From Caenorhabditis remanei (taxonomy: Eukaryota; Nematoda; Chromadorea; Rhabditida; Rhabditidae), in the NCBI RefSeq assembly GCF_010183535.1, contig NC_071328.1:2232001-2296000 (forward strand): a stretch of DNA of 64,000 nt, written 5' to 3'. The notes beneath the pieces are model-generated. The model saw nothing but the letters and a program-made list of their open reading frames with translations, did no database searches and had not been told where the DNA came from. This document shows, piece after piece, positions 47,936-58,935 of this stretch. Within the stretch, counting starts at the first letter, position 1, and each line of letters opens with the position of its first letter. The translations under genes were made by a program, and so were the position numbers.

Positions 47936-48415
47936 CAGAGATGTTGGGAAGTGAAAATTTTCTTATCCGGAAGTCGGAAGTCGGAAGTTGAAAGTAAAAT
48001 TTCTTATCCGGAAGTCGGAAGTCGGAAGTCGGAAGTGAAAAAAAACACGGAAGTCGGAAGTCGGAAGTCGGAAGTAGGAAGTCGGTATTAGATTTTTTTG
48101 CAAATATTCAAAAACTCCTAGAAAAAGTTCATAAAATTCGCAAAAATCAGTGGAAAAATTAGTTTTTGGCTGAAGAAAAGCCAATTTTCTGTCCTTTTAA
48201 ACCATTTTTTCATGTATTTCTGCAAAATTTACTTTTCCGAAATTTCACCGTTATGTAATGACAGAAGTCGGAAGTAAAATTCCTTATCCGGAAGTCGGAA
48301 GTCGGAAGTTGGAAGTGAAACTTCTTATCCGGAAGTCGGAAGTCGGAAGTTGGAAGTGAAAAAAACCCGGAAGTCGGAAGTCGGAAGTCGGAAGTCGGAA
48401 TTCCCAACAACACTG
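47936..48415. mobile_element. hAT-like MITE, copy C
   Basis: Termini CAGAGATGTTGGGAA (47936-47950) and TTCCCAACAACACTG (48401-48415), complementary except for two positions. Perfect 8-bp direct repeats GTCTGAGC flank it (47928-47935 and 48416-48423). CGGAAGT units at both ends, with the core (about 48100-48260) shared with copies A and B. Confidence 0.9.
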
Positions 48416-48479
48416 GTCTGAGCCAGCCGTTCGTGTCGAGACCCAAATTTTTTGGCACTGTTCAAAATGTTTACTTTTG

Positions 48480-49450
48480 GAGTGTCCGAAGCTCAAAATT
48501 TTGAGACGGGGTGCAAGTACGCTCTGTGGGACTTTTGGAACTTTTGGAAAGTTTATAGGATAAATGCGCTATAACGCAATTTTTTGGTTATGTCTAAAAA
48601 AGGTGTTTTTGAGGTAAGGAACTCAACATTTGCAATCTTTATGAAAAAATCCTTAATTTGTTTTAAACTGCAGTAGAGCGTATTTTTATCATGTTTTTTT
48701 TTGCAAAAATATTTTGACGTAAGGTTATGCAGTGCCTCAAACTACTTTGTTCGTATCGAGACCCAAATTTTTCAACATAATGCAAAATTCTGAGTTTTTT
48801 TAATCATTCTGAGTTTTTTTAATCATTCTGAGTTTTTTTAATCAAAACTGAAGTAGAGCGCACTTTCAACGTTTCTTTTCTTTTAATTTGATTTTTACGC
48901 TCCTACAGTATCCTCACAGTCCAATTTTCGAGCCTAGACACAAATTTTTATGGCAAAATCTCAATTTTTTTGATTTTGAGATGTCCTAAGGTCTTATTTT
49001 GAGTTTTAAGAACGTAAACTGCCTAAAATTTCACACATGTACAGTACCCTAGACGTTTTTTGTGTCAAGACCCAAAACTTTACCACCAGCACTCGAAATT
49101 GTCATTTTGAGCAAAAAATAGGTATAAACTTCCGGTTTTTTCGAAGTTTGCTACCAGAGTTGTACGGAATGCCATTTTCCAGTTTCCGGAATCCGGAACC
49201 CGGAACCGGAATGCCGAAAAAACCCGGAATTCCGAAATTTCGGAATCCGTAATCCGGATTCCGGACAACTCTGTTTGCTACAGTATTGTCCCCACGTGGA
49301 AAACTACAGTACCACAGAGTAAATTTTTTCGTATCAAGACCCAAGGCCATAAGCTAACGACTCTATTTGAGTAATTTTCACTTATTTAGACAATGGAGGC
49401 TGGGATTACTGTAGTCATTCAAAATTTGTGAAAATTTTTGGATCCTATGA
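48480..49450. repeat. Old duplicated segment, member 2
   Basis: Counterpart of 46560-47220. It contains an extra three-fold TTCTGAGTTTTTTTAATCA tandem at 48785-48845 and is interrupted by MITE copy E. Confidence 0.7.
49155..49273. mobile_element. hAT-like MITE, copy E (119 bp)
   Basis: Termini CAGAGTTGTACGG (49155) and CCGGACAACTCTG (to 49273), one mismatch. Perfect 8-bp direct repeats TTTGCTAC at 49147-49154 and 49274-49281. The interior consists of CCGGAAT/CCGGAAC units rather than CGGAAGT. Confidence 0.88.
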
Positions 49451-51370
49451 GCTAAGCCGACGGTGGTTTCACCAATGTTTGCTGTCCAGCTTCTGTGTCT
49501 TACTGTATTTTTACTAAACAAAAATGTTAAAGACAGATTCAAGATTCCCCATTGTCACCAGCTTCCCCACCACTTCCGTTGCACTACTGCAAATTCGCTC
49601 TAACGCTAATCTTGTCAGTTTTCGCTATAGAGCGTACCTTTGTACCCTTAACACCTCCCTATTCCATACATCACTTCGAGTACATATGTTTTTTTTTTTG
49701 CCTTATTTTCTGTATATACATAAAACAGTCATGTGCTTGTTCTCCGTTAAGCATTTTCCCTCATCTTATCATCACATGTACACCCATATACACTCTACAT
49801 ATTAAATTATCAGCTCAGGAAACGAATTGATTCGTTTCCTCAAAAAACTTGTCAAGAGTTTTTGCCTTGAAGGAGGGATCGGGCTGCTTTGCGCCTCCGA
49901 CACGCCAGCTTAGCAAAACATTTTTATATTTACGTTGGAGCTTAGACCTTCATGGTGTCATGCATCACGCCCTGCGCTTATTTTTTCTCCGAATTTCGCA
50001 AAAAAAGAAAAAATTGTTGGATGACTCGCAGAAAACACAAAACGGGTCACAATGACATTTATGAAAACTGACATCAAAAAAATTTCGTCTTTTTCATAAA
50101 CAATTCGTGTATGGTGCGGTGTGTCATCGTTTTTCTAGGTATGACCTGAAAATTTTTCGGGAGAACAAAAATTATCAGGAAAATTGTGTGTACAGGAGCA
50201 CGGCGCCGGGTAGGTCAAAAAATTTTCGCGGGAAGAAGCGGACACGATCACGGAAACGGTGGCCTAGAATTTTCTAGGCCGGGTGATCTTTGACCCTCAG
50301 GGAGGTTGGTAGATCGAATTGTGAGTGCGGTGCGGTCGCGACGCGAGATTCTCAAGGGAAGGTAGATCAAATCTCAAATACGGGCGGTTTTTAAAGTTTG
50401 CAAAAGGAAAAAACGCCCAGCTTGACTCAAGGAATGTGTAGATCAAACTTCGAATTCAGGTTTTGATCTACCTTAGTCAGTGCGGTGGAGCGGTTGCGAC
50501 ACGTGTTTTGAGGTGTGTAGATCAAACTTTTAATTCAGAAGCGGTGCGGCCGCGACGCGTTTGTGTTCAAGTTTACACATTTTGATCTACCATAGTCAAA
50601 ATTTGAGTGCGGTGCGGTTGCGTCGCGTGTTCCTCTTGACGTGAAGAACGTAGATCAAATTTCGAAATCAAACACTTTGAAAACTCACAGGCGCAGAAAA
50701 GTTGCGTCGCGTGTATTTTGATCTACCACTGTAATTTGAGCACCTTTGCACTACCAACAACCTATTTTTAGCCCAAAAACATATTACATACATTTAATAG
50801 CATTAACAGAGCTTTACGATCACCGGAAATTCATAATTTCTTTATTTTCTCATTTTTGAGTTTCTAGACTTTTGGCAGTTCTATTTTTGATCTACACGAG
50901 GGGTGTCCCATGTCTATGTATAGGTTTCGTGCGATTCTTCGACGCCTTGTTATCAAAAAAAAATTTCGTGCAAAACGAATCACGTCTTGAGCTGCTCTCC
51001 CCACCCTTATCAACGGTTTCAACGAAACTCTTTTTCACTTTTTTAGAGAAAAATGAAGGCTTGGCTGGTTACTTGTGACGCAAAACGGGGTTGGTTTGGT
51101 GGTGATAAGGAATTGGGAGAATAAGAATAGGAGAAGAGGTGTGAAAATGACTGACCGGGGGTACAAATTTAATGGGTTTCGGATGTCAAAGGAGCAACAA
51201 AACAGAAAAAGAGTGACTTTGGTTGTGGTGGAAATATGTACGCTTGGTGAATAATTAGAGAAATGGAGGGATTCGGCCGTGTAATTTTTGAAAGAGTCTT
51301 ACGGTACGGTCTCTGAAGGCTTTTTTCGAAAAGCTACAGCCCTACTACCAGCAAACGCAGCTGTTTTGAC
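49451..51370. other. lfe-2 long intron, middle part
   Basis: No exon recognised. At 50325-50715 a phrase like GTGCGGT(C/T)GCG(A/T)CGCG alternates with GTAGATCAAA, five or six times at about 60-150 bp spacing. Confidence 0.45.
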
Positions 51371-51373
51371 TGA

Positions 51374-51651
51374 TGGGCTCTTACACTCACTTAAAACGCA
51401 ATATTATCAGCTGAAAAATCTACCAAAATGTAGATCTCAACGAGTTCTATGCCCGTGACCTACTACGGGCCGGATGTCTGTTCGTTAATATGCCGCGGGC
51501 CGGGTTAGAATGGCTTTTTTTGGTTATTTTCGCGTTTTTGGCACTTTTTCCCGGCCCGCGGCACATTAACGAATAGCCATCCGGCCCGTAGTAGGTCACG
51601 GACATAGAACTTGTCGAGATCTACATTTTGGTATATTTTGTAAGAGCCTAA
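51374..51651. mobile_element. Near-perfect 280-bp palindrome
   Basis: Arms of about 125 bp: GGCTCTTACA...TACCAAAATGTAGATCTCAA...GGGCCGGATG... with the complement on the right. A half copy follows at about 51715-51865 (same orientation as the left arm), and a diverged relative lies at 42960-43060. Confidence 0.8.
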
Positions 51652-52516
51652 CATTTTAACTACCGTAAAAAAATCACTAATTTGAAAAAACCACTAAAAT
51701 CATACTTGTCAACCGGACCGGCTCGTAACTCGCGTCAAAATGAATATTATGAGCTGAAAAATGTACCAAAATGTAGATCTCAACGAGTTCTATCTCCGTG
51801 ACTCACTACGAGCCGGATGGCTATTTGTTAATGTGCCGCGGGTCGGGCTAGAATGGCTTTTTTGTGAATACTTCTGAACAAAAAAGGGCAGGGTTTCGTC
51901 AGGACAGACTGAGAGGGCCGGGGTTCAGAAAGATTGAGGTCTCCTATGAAAATTGTAAACTACCGCAATAATCACCACTTAACATTAGTGGTAGTTTCTA
52001 TTTCAAGCCGCAGAGATGAAGTGATGAGAAACAAGGCACCAAACTTTTCGTATTGACACCGGAACGTTTCAAAACCAGACGCTTTGAAACCGTGAAGTTT
52101 CGATGCTATAAGTGAAAAAAACTACTCAAAAGTGAGGGATTTTCTGCTCAATTTCACACGAATCGCAAGAAATGTCTTATTTCTTCAGTTTCGAAATAGC
52201 TCGATTTCTAAACGTCTGGTTTTAAAACTTCCTGAAACGTTTGTATTCGATCTACAGACGTGCATAAAATGGAAATACTTTCCCAAGAATCTTGTTAGTT
52301 TGTTTAGAGGATTCGCTCTCTGATTGTGAGAGAAATTTACCATTAGGAAAGTGTGCTCAAGAATTCCCTGACAGACGCGACCCCAAAAAAGTTCCTTCAA
52401 GCTAAATAAGGAAAACTGTTTTAAACTTGATGAGAAAACGCTTTCCATGAGCAATGTAAAAACCGCCCGTTTTTCCGCTTTCTGGTATTTCCAGATGTCC
52501 CCACCACAAAGCTCAC

Positions 52517-52657
52517 CTGCATCAACCTCTCCTGTGTCGGCGCGGACGGCGGCGACGGCGTCGACGATGCGTCCGAGTTCATTGTGTCGCGGTGATCGCA
52601 TACCGACGGCGTCGGTATCTCCTCCCACACGACGAACGTGTCCTCGCGACGGCGTCG
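52517..52657 (-). CDS. lfe-2: Probable lfe-2 long-isoform exon
   Basis: A 141-bp GC-rich open segment between AAATCAG and GTGAGC on the coding strand, phase 0 at both ends, 47 codons (RRRREDTFVVWEEIPTPSVC ... PTQERLMQ). It is in phase with exon 44990-44865 downstream and 54866-54801 upstream. All three frames are open, so the frame choice rests on phase. A near-identical inverted copy without the donor lies at 56320-56448. Confidence 0.6.
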
Positions 52658-53035
52658 CTGATTTCCACTTATTCTGGAATTCGTGGTTTTACGACTTGGT
52701 GAATAATATATTGTGCATTATATTAATTCTTTTCAGATTTTTTTAGAGGCATAGTAAAAGGCCAAAAACTCTAAGTTTTTAGACGATAACAGTACAATGG
52801 AAATACTGTGAGGCACTGTAGTCTAGAGAGATACTGTAAATGAAAACGTAGAATTTTTAGAAAATCCTAAAGAACACTATGTTTTGGTCAATGTTCCATT
52901 GAAAAATTACCCAACATTATTACCAAGTCGCTACTCAATTGTCAATGTCAAAATTATAATGGTTGTGTAGATCAAAACTAGATCTCCATTTTTGTAGTTG
53001 ACAACTTTTTGATAGCTATTCACGCTTTTGAAATA
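52530..53035 (-). repeat. Source segment of inverted duplication
   Basis: About 500 bp, from inside the exon at 52517-52657 through its upstream intron to an R1 arm, matches 55940-56448 in inverse orientation with very few differences. Confidence 0.85.
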
Positions 53036-53310
53036 TAGGCGTTCAAAATTAGCCGCTGCAAAGGAGGCAAGAGAGCATGCGAAAAGAGGAGTGCGTCTCG
53101 CTTCTCTGCGTCTCTCCTCTCCTGCTCTTTCGCGCCTCGAAAATTGGCTATCTTTCAAGGCGCATATCTCAAAAGCGTGACTAGCTATCAAAAAGTTATC
53201 AACTACAAAAATGGAGATCTAGGTTTGATCTATACAAAAAATTAAAAATTGACAAATTTGAATCAAAATAGACATCAGGACGGGATGTCAAAGTCACGCT
53301 ATTTTTGACT
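52940..53310. repeat. R1 palindromic repeat in lfe-2 long intron
   Basis: Left arm about 52965-53040, centre CTTCTCTGCGTCTCTCC (53099-53117), right arm about 53157-53290. Confidence 0.8.
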
Positions 53311-53849
53311 GAAATTTCGTTATTTCGCGGATTTTTTTTTCATTGGAGCGCGTTTCCTTCCATTTATTACCAAAACACCTGTCTAGTCTTGTGGTTTGCT
53401 TTTTGATGTTGTTTTTCTCGTCCTGTTTTCTTTACTATCAAATATTACACACCACCCACATCATAATTACTAAACCCCTCTCAAAAACAACAAATACTAA
53501 ATTTTTATTGCTTCGTCCTCTTATTGCAGAAAAACAAGAATACATATTTACAAAGCAGTCAAAAAAAAGGGAAAAATTGAGGGAAAATGAAGAATTCGGA
53601 AAAAATTGAAATGGGAGGAGGAAAACTGGAATAAAATTTCAAGGTTACAGGGTTTTGGACAATTTCTTTTGGAGAGACTTAAAATCTTCTTGGGGAAGGA
53701 GTAAAACATATAAATAGTACTCTTCTGGGGCTTTTGAACATCAAAAAATATCTGAATTAAAATTTGAGTTTTTTGAAGTTTTTCCAATATTTAGAATTTT
53801 TTACTATACTCCAGAATTCAATCAAAAACTAGTTATGCATCAAAAAATT

Positions 53850-54200
53850 GGATTTTTTCATACTTGCAACGGGCCGGGCCGGTCTGGGCCGTGACGAGAA
53901 TTTCCACGGCCCGGCCCGGCCCGAAGGCCCGGCTGAAAAATTTGAACTGAAATTTTGAACGAAATTTTGAATTTTTTTGAATTGTTTCCCAAAAATGTCG
54001 AATTTTTGACTATACTTCAGAATTCAATCCAAAACTAGTTATGCATCAAGAAATTGGAATTTTTGGTATAAAATTTTTAAAAAATTCAAAAAATTCGGTA
54101 AAAAATAGGTTCCTTTTCTTGAAACCGGGCCTTCGGGCCTTGCAGGGCCGTAAATTTACAAGTATGGATTTCTTGGTGTAAAATTTGAAAAAAAAATCAA
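53850..54200. repeat. GGGCC-rich repeat in lfe-2 intron
   Basis: CGGGCCGGGCCGG-type runs at 53870-53935, and GAATTCAATC(A/C)AAAACTAGT sentences repeated at about 53812 and 54021. A degenerate direct repeat of about 210 bp. Confidence 0.5.
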
Positions 54201-54800
54201 AAATTTGGTAAAAAATAGGTTTCTTTTCTTGAAACCGACCCGAACCGGAACGAAAAAAATTATTTTTTTAAATTTCTAAAACTTTCCCTTTTTTTATTGG
54301 AAAAAAACTTCCAAGGACTGATTTTATGTAGGTTTAAAAGGTTTTCAGGAATTTACATATGGAAAATTTTCAGAAAAATCTCAAAAATTCAATCCAGGCT
54401 AAAAGCGAAAAAATGAGAGGTACTAATTTTTCAAACAATGGATTTCTAGGCTATAATATCTGGGTCAAAACTCCGGGAAAACGAAAAACGTGTGTAGATC
54501 AAAAAAATGCCGAAAATCGATTGTACATATAGTCGTGTAAATGTTTCTTTCTCTCTCTGTGTTTCCATTTTAGCATAACAAAAAAAAAAGGAAAATTTTC
54601 GAAAACATTCAGGGGGGTCTCTCTGAGTCTCATCTTTCTATTTTTTGATTTTTTTGTGTCCTGATCTGGCGCGCCGTTGGCGCGTTTTTAAAAAAACTTT
54701 GCGAAAAACCGTGAAATGCGGTTGGTTTTTCTAGTGAAAAATGACATTATCCTGTCAAATTTTGTGATCTACCTCTATTATAAGGGCACTGAAAACTCAC

Positions 54801-54866
54801 TTCAATCGCAATTTCGACGGCAACTTCTTCGGTCGTTTCATTCGTTTCTCCTCGCCGTTTGACGAC
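54801..54866 (-). CDS. lfe-2: Probable lfe-2 long-isoform exon
   Basis: A 66-bp segment between TTTTCAG and GTGAGT on the coding strand, 22 codons (VVKRRGETNETTEEVAVEIA...), phase 0 at both ends, chaining with 57860-57837 and 52657-52517. Small and without a domain, so it rests on splice signals and phase only. Confidence 0.5.
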
Positions 54867-55169
54867 CTGAAAATAGGGAAAAAATCAAATTAGATTTTGT
54901 GAGAAGATACCAGTAATAGGTAACAATAGAAGACCGACGTTTTTTTGTTATTTCGGTGTACAAAAGACGGCGAAATAACAAAAATCGTATAAGAAAGAAA
55001 AGAACTCACTCTCCCCATGACCAGCATCCTTGACGTTTGTCATGACGACTTGACCCGACTCCCATTATCTGCAAAAAAAGTTTCAGTTTGAAATTCTTGT
55101 AAAAAAGAGCTTCAAATGCCGATTTATAGCAACAACAAACTGAGAAAAAAGGAAATTTTAGTCAAAAAT

Positions 55170-55600
55170 TGCGTGACTTTGACATCCCGTCCTGATGTCA
55201 ATTTTTATTCAAATTTGCTAATTTTTACTTTTTTATATAGATCGAACCTAGCTCTATGTTTTTGTAGTTGACAACTTTTTCATAGCTATTCACGTTCTAG
55301 AGATATGCGCCTTTAAAGTTGGGACCGCTCGAGGAAGAGAGGGAGGGAGACGCAGAGAAGCGAGACGCACTCCTCTTTTCGCACGCTTTCTCGTCTCTAA
55401 TCTTTAAAGGCGCATATCTCGAAAGCGTGAAGAGCTATCAAAAAGTTGTCAACTACAAAAATAGAGATCTAGGTTTGATCTACAAGGTCAGTATAAATTT
55501 GAATCTATTTAAAGACAAAAAATGACTGTGGCGGGGTTTCAAATATGAGCAATTTTAATTTTGACCTTCTATAAACTGGCGAGCTAATAGTGGTTAAAAA
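55170..55600. repeat. R1 palindromic repeat
   Basis: A complete copy: GACTTTGACATCCCGTC left tail, left arm about 55235-55318, centre GGGAGACGCAGAGAAGCGAG at 55346, right arm about 55400-55490. Confidence 0.85.
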
Positions 55601-55659
55601 ACACCCTGTACTTGTTAGTGTGAATTGAATAATTTCAGAAATAAGTATGTAAAAAAAAG

Positions 55660-56045
55660 AAAATTTTAGTCAAAAGTTGCGTGTCTTTGACATCCCGTAC
55701 TGATGTCAATTTTTATTCAAATTTGTCAATTTTTAGTTTTTTGGATAGATCAAATCTAGGTCTCTATTTTTGTAGTTGACAACTTTTTTATAGCTTTTCA
55801 CGCTTTCGAGATATAAGCGTTCAAAGTTAGCGACTTTCCTTGAGCGAGAGAGCGTGCGAAACGAGGAGTGTGTCTCGCTTCTCTGCGTCTCTCTCCCTAT
55901 CTCCCGCGCACTGCTCTCAAGCTGCAATCTTTGAACGTTTATATCTCAAAAGCGTGAGTAGCTATGAAAAAGTTGTCAACTTCAAAAATGGAGATCTAGG
56001 TTTGATCTACACAACCATTATAATTTTGACATTGACAATTGAGTA
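55660..56045. repeat. R1 palindromic repeat adjoining exon duplication
   Basis: Left arm about 55745-55830, centre CTTCTCTGCGTCTCTC (about 55878), right arm 55926-56045. Its right arm is continuous with the inverted exon duplication. Another partial arm follows at 56449-56560. Confidence 0.85.
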
Positions 56046-56319
56046 GCGACTTGGTAATAATGTTGGGTAATTTTTCAATGGAACATTGACCAAAACATAG
56101 TGTTCTTTAGGATTTTCTAAAAATTCTACGTTTTCATTTACAGTATCTCTCTAGACTACAGTGCCTCACAGTATTTCCATTGTACTGTTATCGTCTAAAA
56201 ACTTAGAGTTTTTGGCCTTTTACTATGCCTCTAAAAAAATCTGAAAAGAATTAATATAATGCACAATATATTATTCACCAAGTCGTAAAACCACGAATTC
56301 CAGAATAAGTGGAAATCAG

Positions 56320-56448
56320 CGACGCCGTCGCGAGGACACGTTCGTCGTGTGGGAGGAGATACCGACGCCGTCGGTATGCGATCACCGCGACACAATGAAC
56401 TCGGACGCATCGTCGACGCCGTCACCGCCGTCCGCGCCAACGCAGGAG
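56320..56448 (+). pseudogene. Truncated inverted copy of an lfe-2 exon
   Basis: The first 129 bp of exon 52657-52517 repeated on the opposite strand, with its upstream intron and acceptor (56000-56319). The copy stops at CAGGAG, 12 bp before the original exon end, where R1 arm sequence TAGCTATGAAAAAG begins; it has no donor. A few substitutions are seen (for example GTCACCGCC for GTCGCCGCC). In the antisense of lfe-2 it cannot be spliced into that gene. Confidence 0.85.
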
Positions 56449-56720
56449 TAGCTATGAAAAAGTTGTCAACTTCAAAAATGGAGATCTAGGTTTGATCTAT
56501 ACAACCATTATAATTTTCACATTGAAAATTAAATAGCGACTTGGTAATAAGGTTTCAAAAAGTTAGGTAATTTTTCAACTGAAAATGACAGAATCATGTG
56601 AAACTTTGAGCAAAACTCTGACCGCAAAAGTGTTCTTTGGGAATTTTTAAAAGTTTTCCAATAAAATGGAAAATCCGTTCATTTATAGTATTCCCCTAGA
56701 CTACAGTAATTCGTTTTAGA
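56449..56720. repeat. Diverged tandem relative of the duplicated flank
   Basis: An R1 arm followed by AGCGACTTGGTAATAA and AGTGTTCTTTGGGAATTTT, the same order as in 55960-56120 but with more differences and some insertions, so an older copy. Confidence 0.7.
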
Positions 56721-57364
56721 CACTTTGGGTACTGTCACGCTTAATTTCAAATCCTTTTGTAAAAACAAAAGTTCCGAAACCTAAACTACAAAAATTATAA
56801 TCTAAAATTAAAATAATTTCGGAAACATTACATGTTAACGCTTCGTCACCCGTTCTTAGGTGTCTTGTTTCTAAAAATTCGTCGTTTTTTTTTCTTATTT
56901 TTTTCTTATTTTTCTTATTTTTCTCGTGAATTCCCTACCGATAAACAACTATTATTCATACATTTTACTAGCAATGTTTCAATGATCAACACATTTTTAT
57001 TCTAGGCCCCGCCCCTGTTTTGGAGGCGGAGCTTGAAGTGCGCTCTATTGATAAACGGGAGGGTTACGGTAGAGAGTTGGTAAGTTTCAAAATTTCACCG
57101 CGACACGCAGCGCACCTTAAAATTGTAAAAATCGAAAATTGGTACCTACCGTAACCCACTATTGCAGCAGAATTTCAGCAAAACTTTTTTTTTGACAGAA
57201 ATAGTTTTTTCCCCCAAAATTTCCAATTTTTCAGGTCAACCCGTCCAAAGTAATTAGGAAAATGATAATTAGGAAAAAAGAAGGAGAAGCACCGAGGAGC
57301 CGCACGGATTATAGCTTTATCAGTTAACGGAAATTTCTAGAGTTTCTTATCAAGAAATGATTTG

Positions 57365-57710
57365 TAATTGAATGCTAACTTAGATCTTCATTTTTGTAGT
57401 TGACAACTTTTTGATAGCTATTCACGCTTTCGAGATATGCGGCTTTAAAGATAGGCGACGAGAGAGTGTGCGAAAAGAGGAGTGCGTCTCGCTTCTCTGC
57501 GTCTCTCCCCTCCTGCTCTCTCGCCGCCACAGGCCAATCTTTAAAGCAATCTTTAAAGGCGCATATCTCTAGAACGTGAATAGCTATCAAAAAGTTGTCA
57601 ACTACAAAAATGGATATCTAGGCTTGATCTATACAAAAAGTTAAAAATTTGCAAATTTGAAGCAAAATTGACTTCAGCACGGGATGTCAAAGTCATGCAA
57701 TTTTTACATT
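57365..57710. repeat. R1 palindromic repeat in lfe-2 long intron
   Basis: Left arm about 57385-57452, centre CTTCTCTGCGTCTCTCC (57491), right arm about 57550-57690. Confidence 0.8.
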
Positions 57711-57836
57711 AAAATTTCTTTTTTTTTCTCAATTTTTTTGTTTCAGAACACCCTAAAACTACAAAAAACGCAATATTACAAAAACGAGTGTGACCTAAGG
57801 TCCCAGTTTTAAAACGTCCTAAAAAAAACCACCTAC

Positions 57837-57860
57837 CTTGGCGTAAATCGCCTCTAGCAT
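57837..57860 (-). CDS. lfe-2: Possible first coding exon of lfe-2 long isoform
   Basis: ATG at 57860 gives MLEAIYAK, then a GTAGGT donor at 57836, phase 0 with 54866-54801. The exon would start after ATTCCAG at 57936 with about 76 bp of 5' leader. Only eight codons, so support is the splice signals, the phase chain and a motif-rich upstream region. Confidence 0.4.
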
Positions 57861-57954
57861 TCAATGGCTATCTCGATTTGAATAACAGCGTTGAATTGAG
57901 TGGGGGGCGGGGCGATTATGCGGAGGAGGAGTGATTCTGGAATAAAATAAAGAG

Positions 57955-58375
57955 GATTATGCAAATACGCACCATTGATAATCGGCGTTGGACACGAAAG
58001 AGAGAGAGAGAGGGGTACAGTAGGATGATAATAAGAGTGAGCAATTAAAGCGTGACTGCGCAAGTGCGCTCCATCGATAATCGGGGCAAAAATATTAAAA
58101 ATCGAGGATGATGCAAACGTGCTCTATTGAGAATCCGTCAAAAACTATATTTAGACTCAAAAAACCGAAAACTCGCAAGTGCGCTCCATTGATAATTAGT
58201 TTATAACAAAGAGGCGAATTATCATTAGAGCGCATTTGCAGAAACAAAATTTTCATAAGTTCAGTATAGCCACCTCAAACGACCGCTACCTCAAGGACCA
58301 TGAGTTAAGTTATCATTAGAGCGCACTTACTAACTACATATCCTTAAAATATCAAATTATCAATAGAGCGAACAC
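57955..58375. promoter_or_regulatory. Cluster of GCAAGTGCGCTCCATTGATAAT motifs
   Basis: Seven copies of a roughly 22-bp motif in about 420 bp: four in one orientation (57961, about 58060, 58112, 58175) then three reversed (58218, about 58310, 58354). They sit directly upstream of the putative long lfe-2 first exon. Short relatives of the motif (AGAGCGCRTTTGC) are scattered elsewhere in the window. A regulatory role is inferred from position only. Confidence 0.55.
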
Positions 58376-58599
58376 CACAAAACTACCGTAACCATAAAAA
58401 CCGTTGCCCCTTTATACCCCCCACCTGCAATAAACCGGGGGTTCCCCGATTTCAGAAGAAAAACTGAAACTGTTGGAAAGGGAAAGAAAGAGAAGGGACA
58501 AAATTTTACGAGAGAATCATAAAGTTTTTTATCGGTTTTGATGTGTGAAATGGAAGGGAGGAACAATTGGAAAAAGAAAAAAAAATGGAAATTGAATAT

Positions 58600-58935
58600 T
58601 TATTGGAGAAAAAAGGAAATTTCACTTAAAAATAGCGCGACTTTGACATCCCGTCCTGACGTCAATTTTCATTCAAATTTGACATATTTTATTTTTTTTT
58701 ATAGATCAAATCTAGCTCTACATTTTTGTAGTTGACAACTTTTTGGTAGCTATTCACACTTTTGAGATATGCGCTTTTAAAGTTGGGCACCTCGAGGGAG
58801 AGAGAGAGGGAGACGCAAAGAAGCGAGACACCCTCCCCGTTTCGCACGCTCTCTCGTCGCCTATCTATTTCAAAATCTAGAAGAGCTATCAAAAAGTTGT
58901 CAACTAACAAAGTGTGTACAATGTTATGTTCTATA
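58600..58935. repeat. R1 palindromic repeat, diverged right arm
   Basis: Left arm about 58700-58782, centre GGGAGACGCAAAGAAGCGAG (58808), and a degraded right arm about 58862-58920. Confidence 0.75.

Noticed and set aside
52185..52628. Longer reading frame across the 52517-52657 exon in another phase
   Set aside because: It runs through the clear GTGAGC donor, and that phase hits a stop in the next exon (44990-44865).
55010..55068. Exon-like segment with MGVGSS start (myristoylation-like) between TTTGCAG and GTGAGT on the minus strand
   Set aside because: Its end phase (two bases left over) leads to stops in the next lfe-2 exons, so it cannot be joined in frame; at most it is a non-coding 5' exon.
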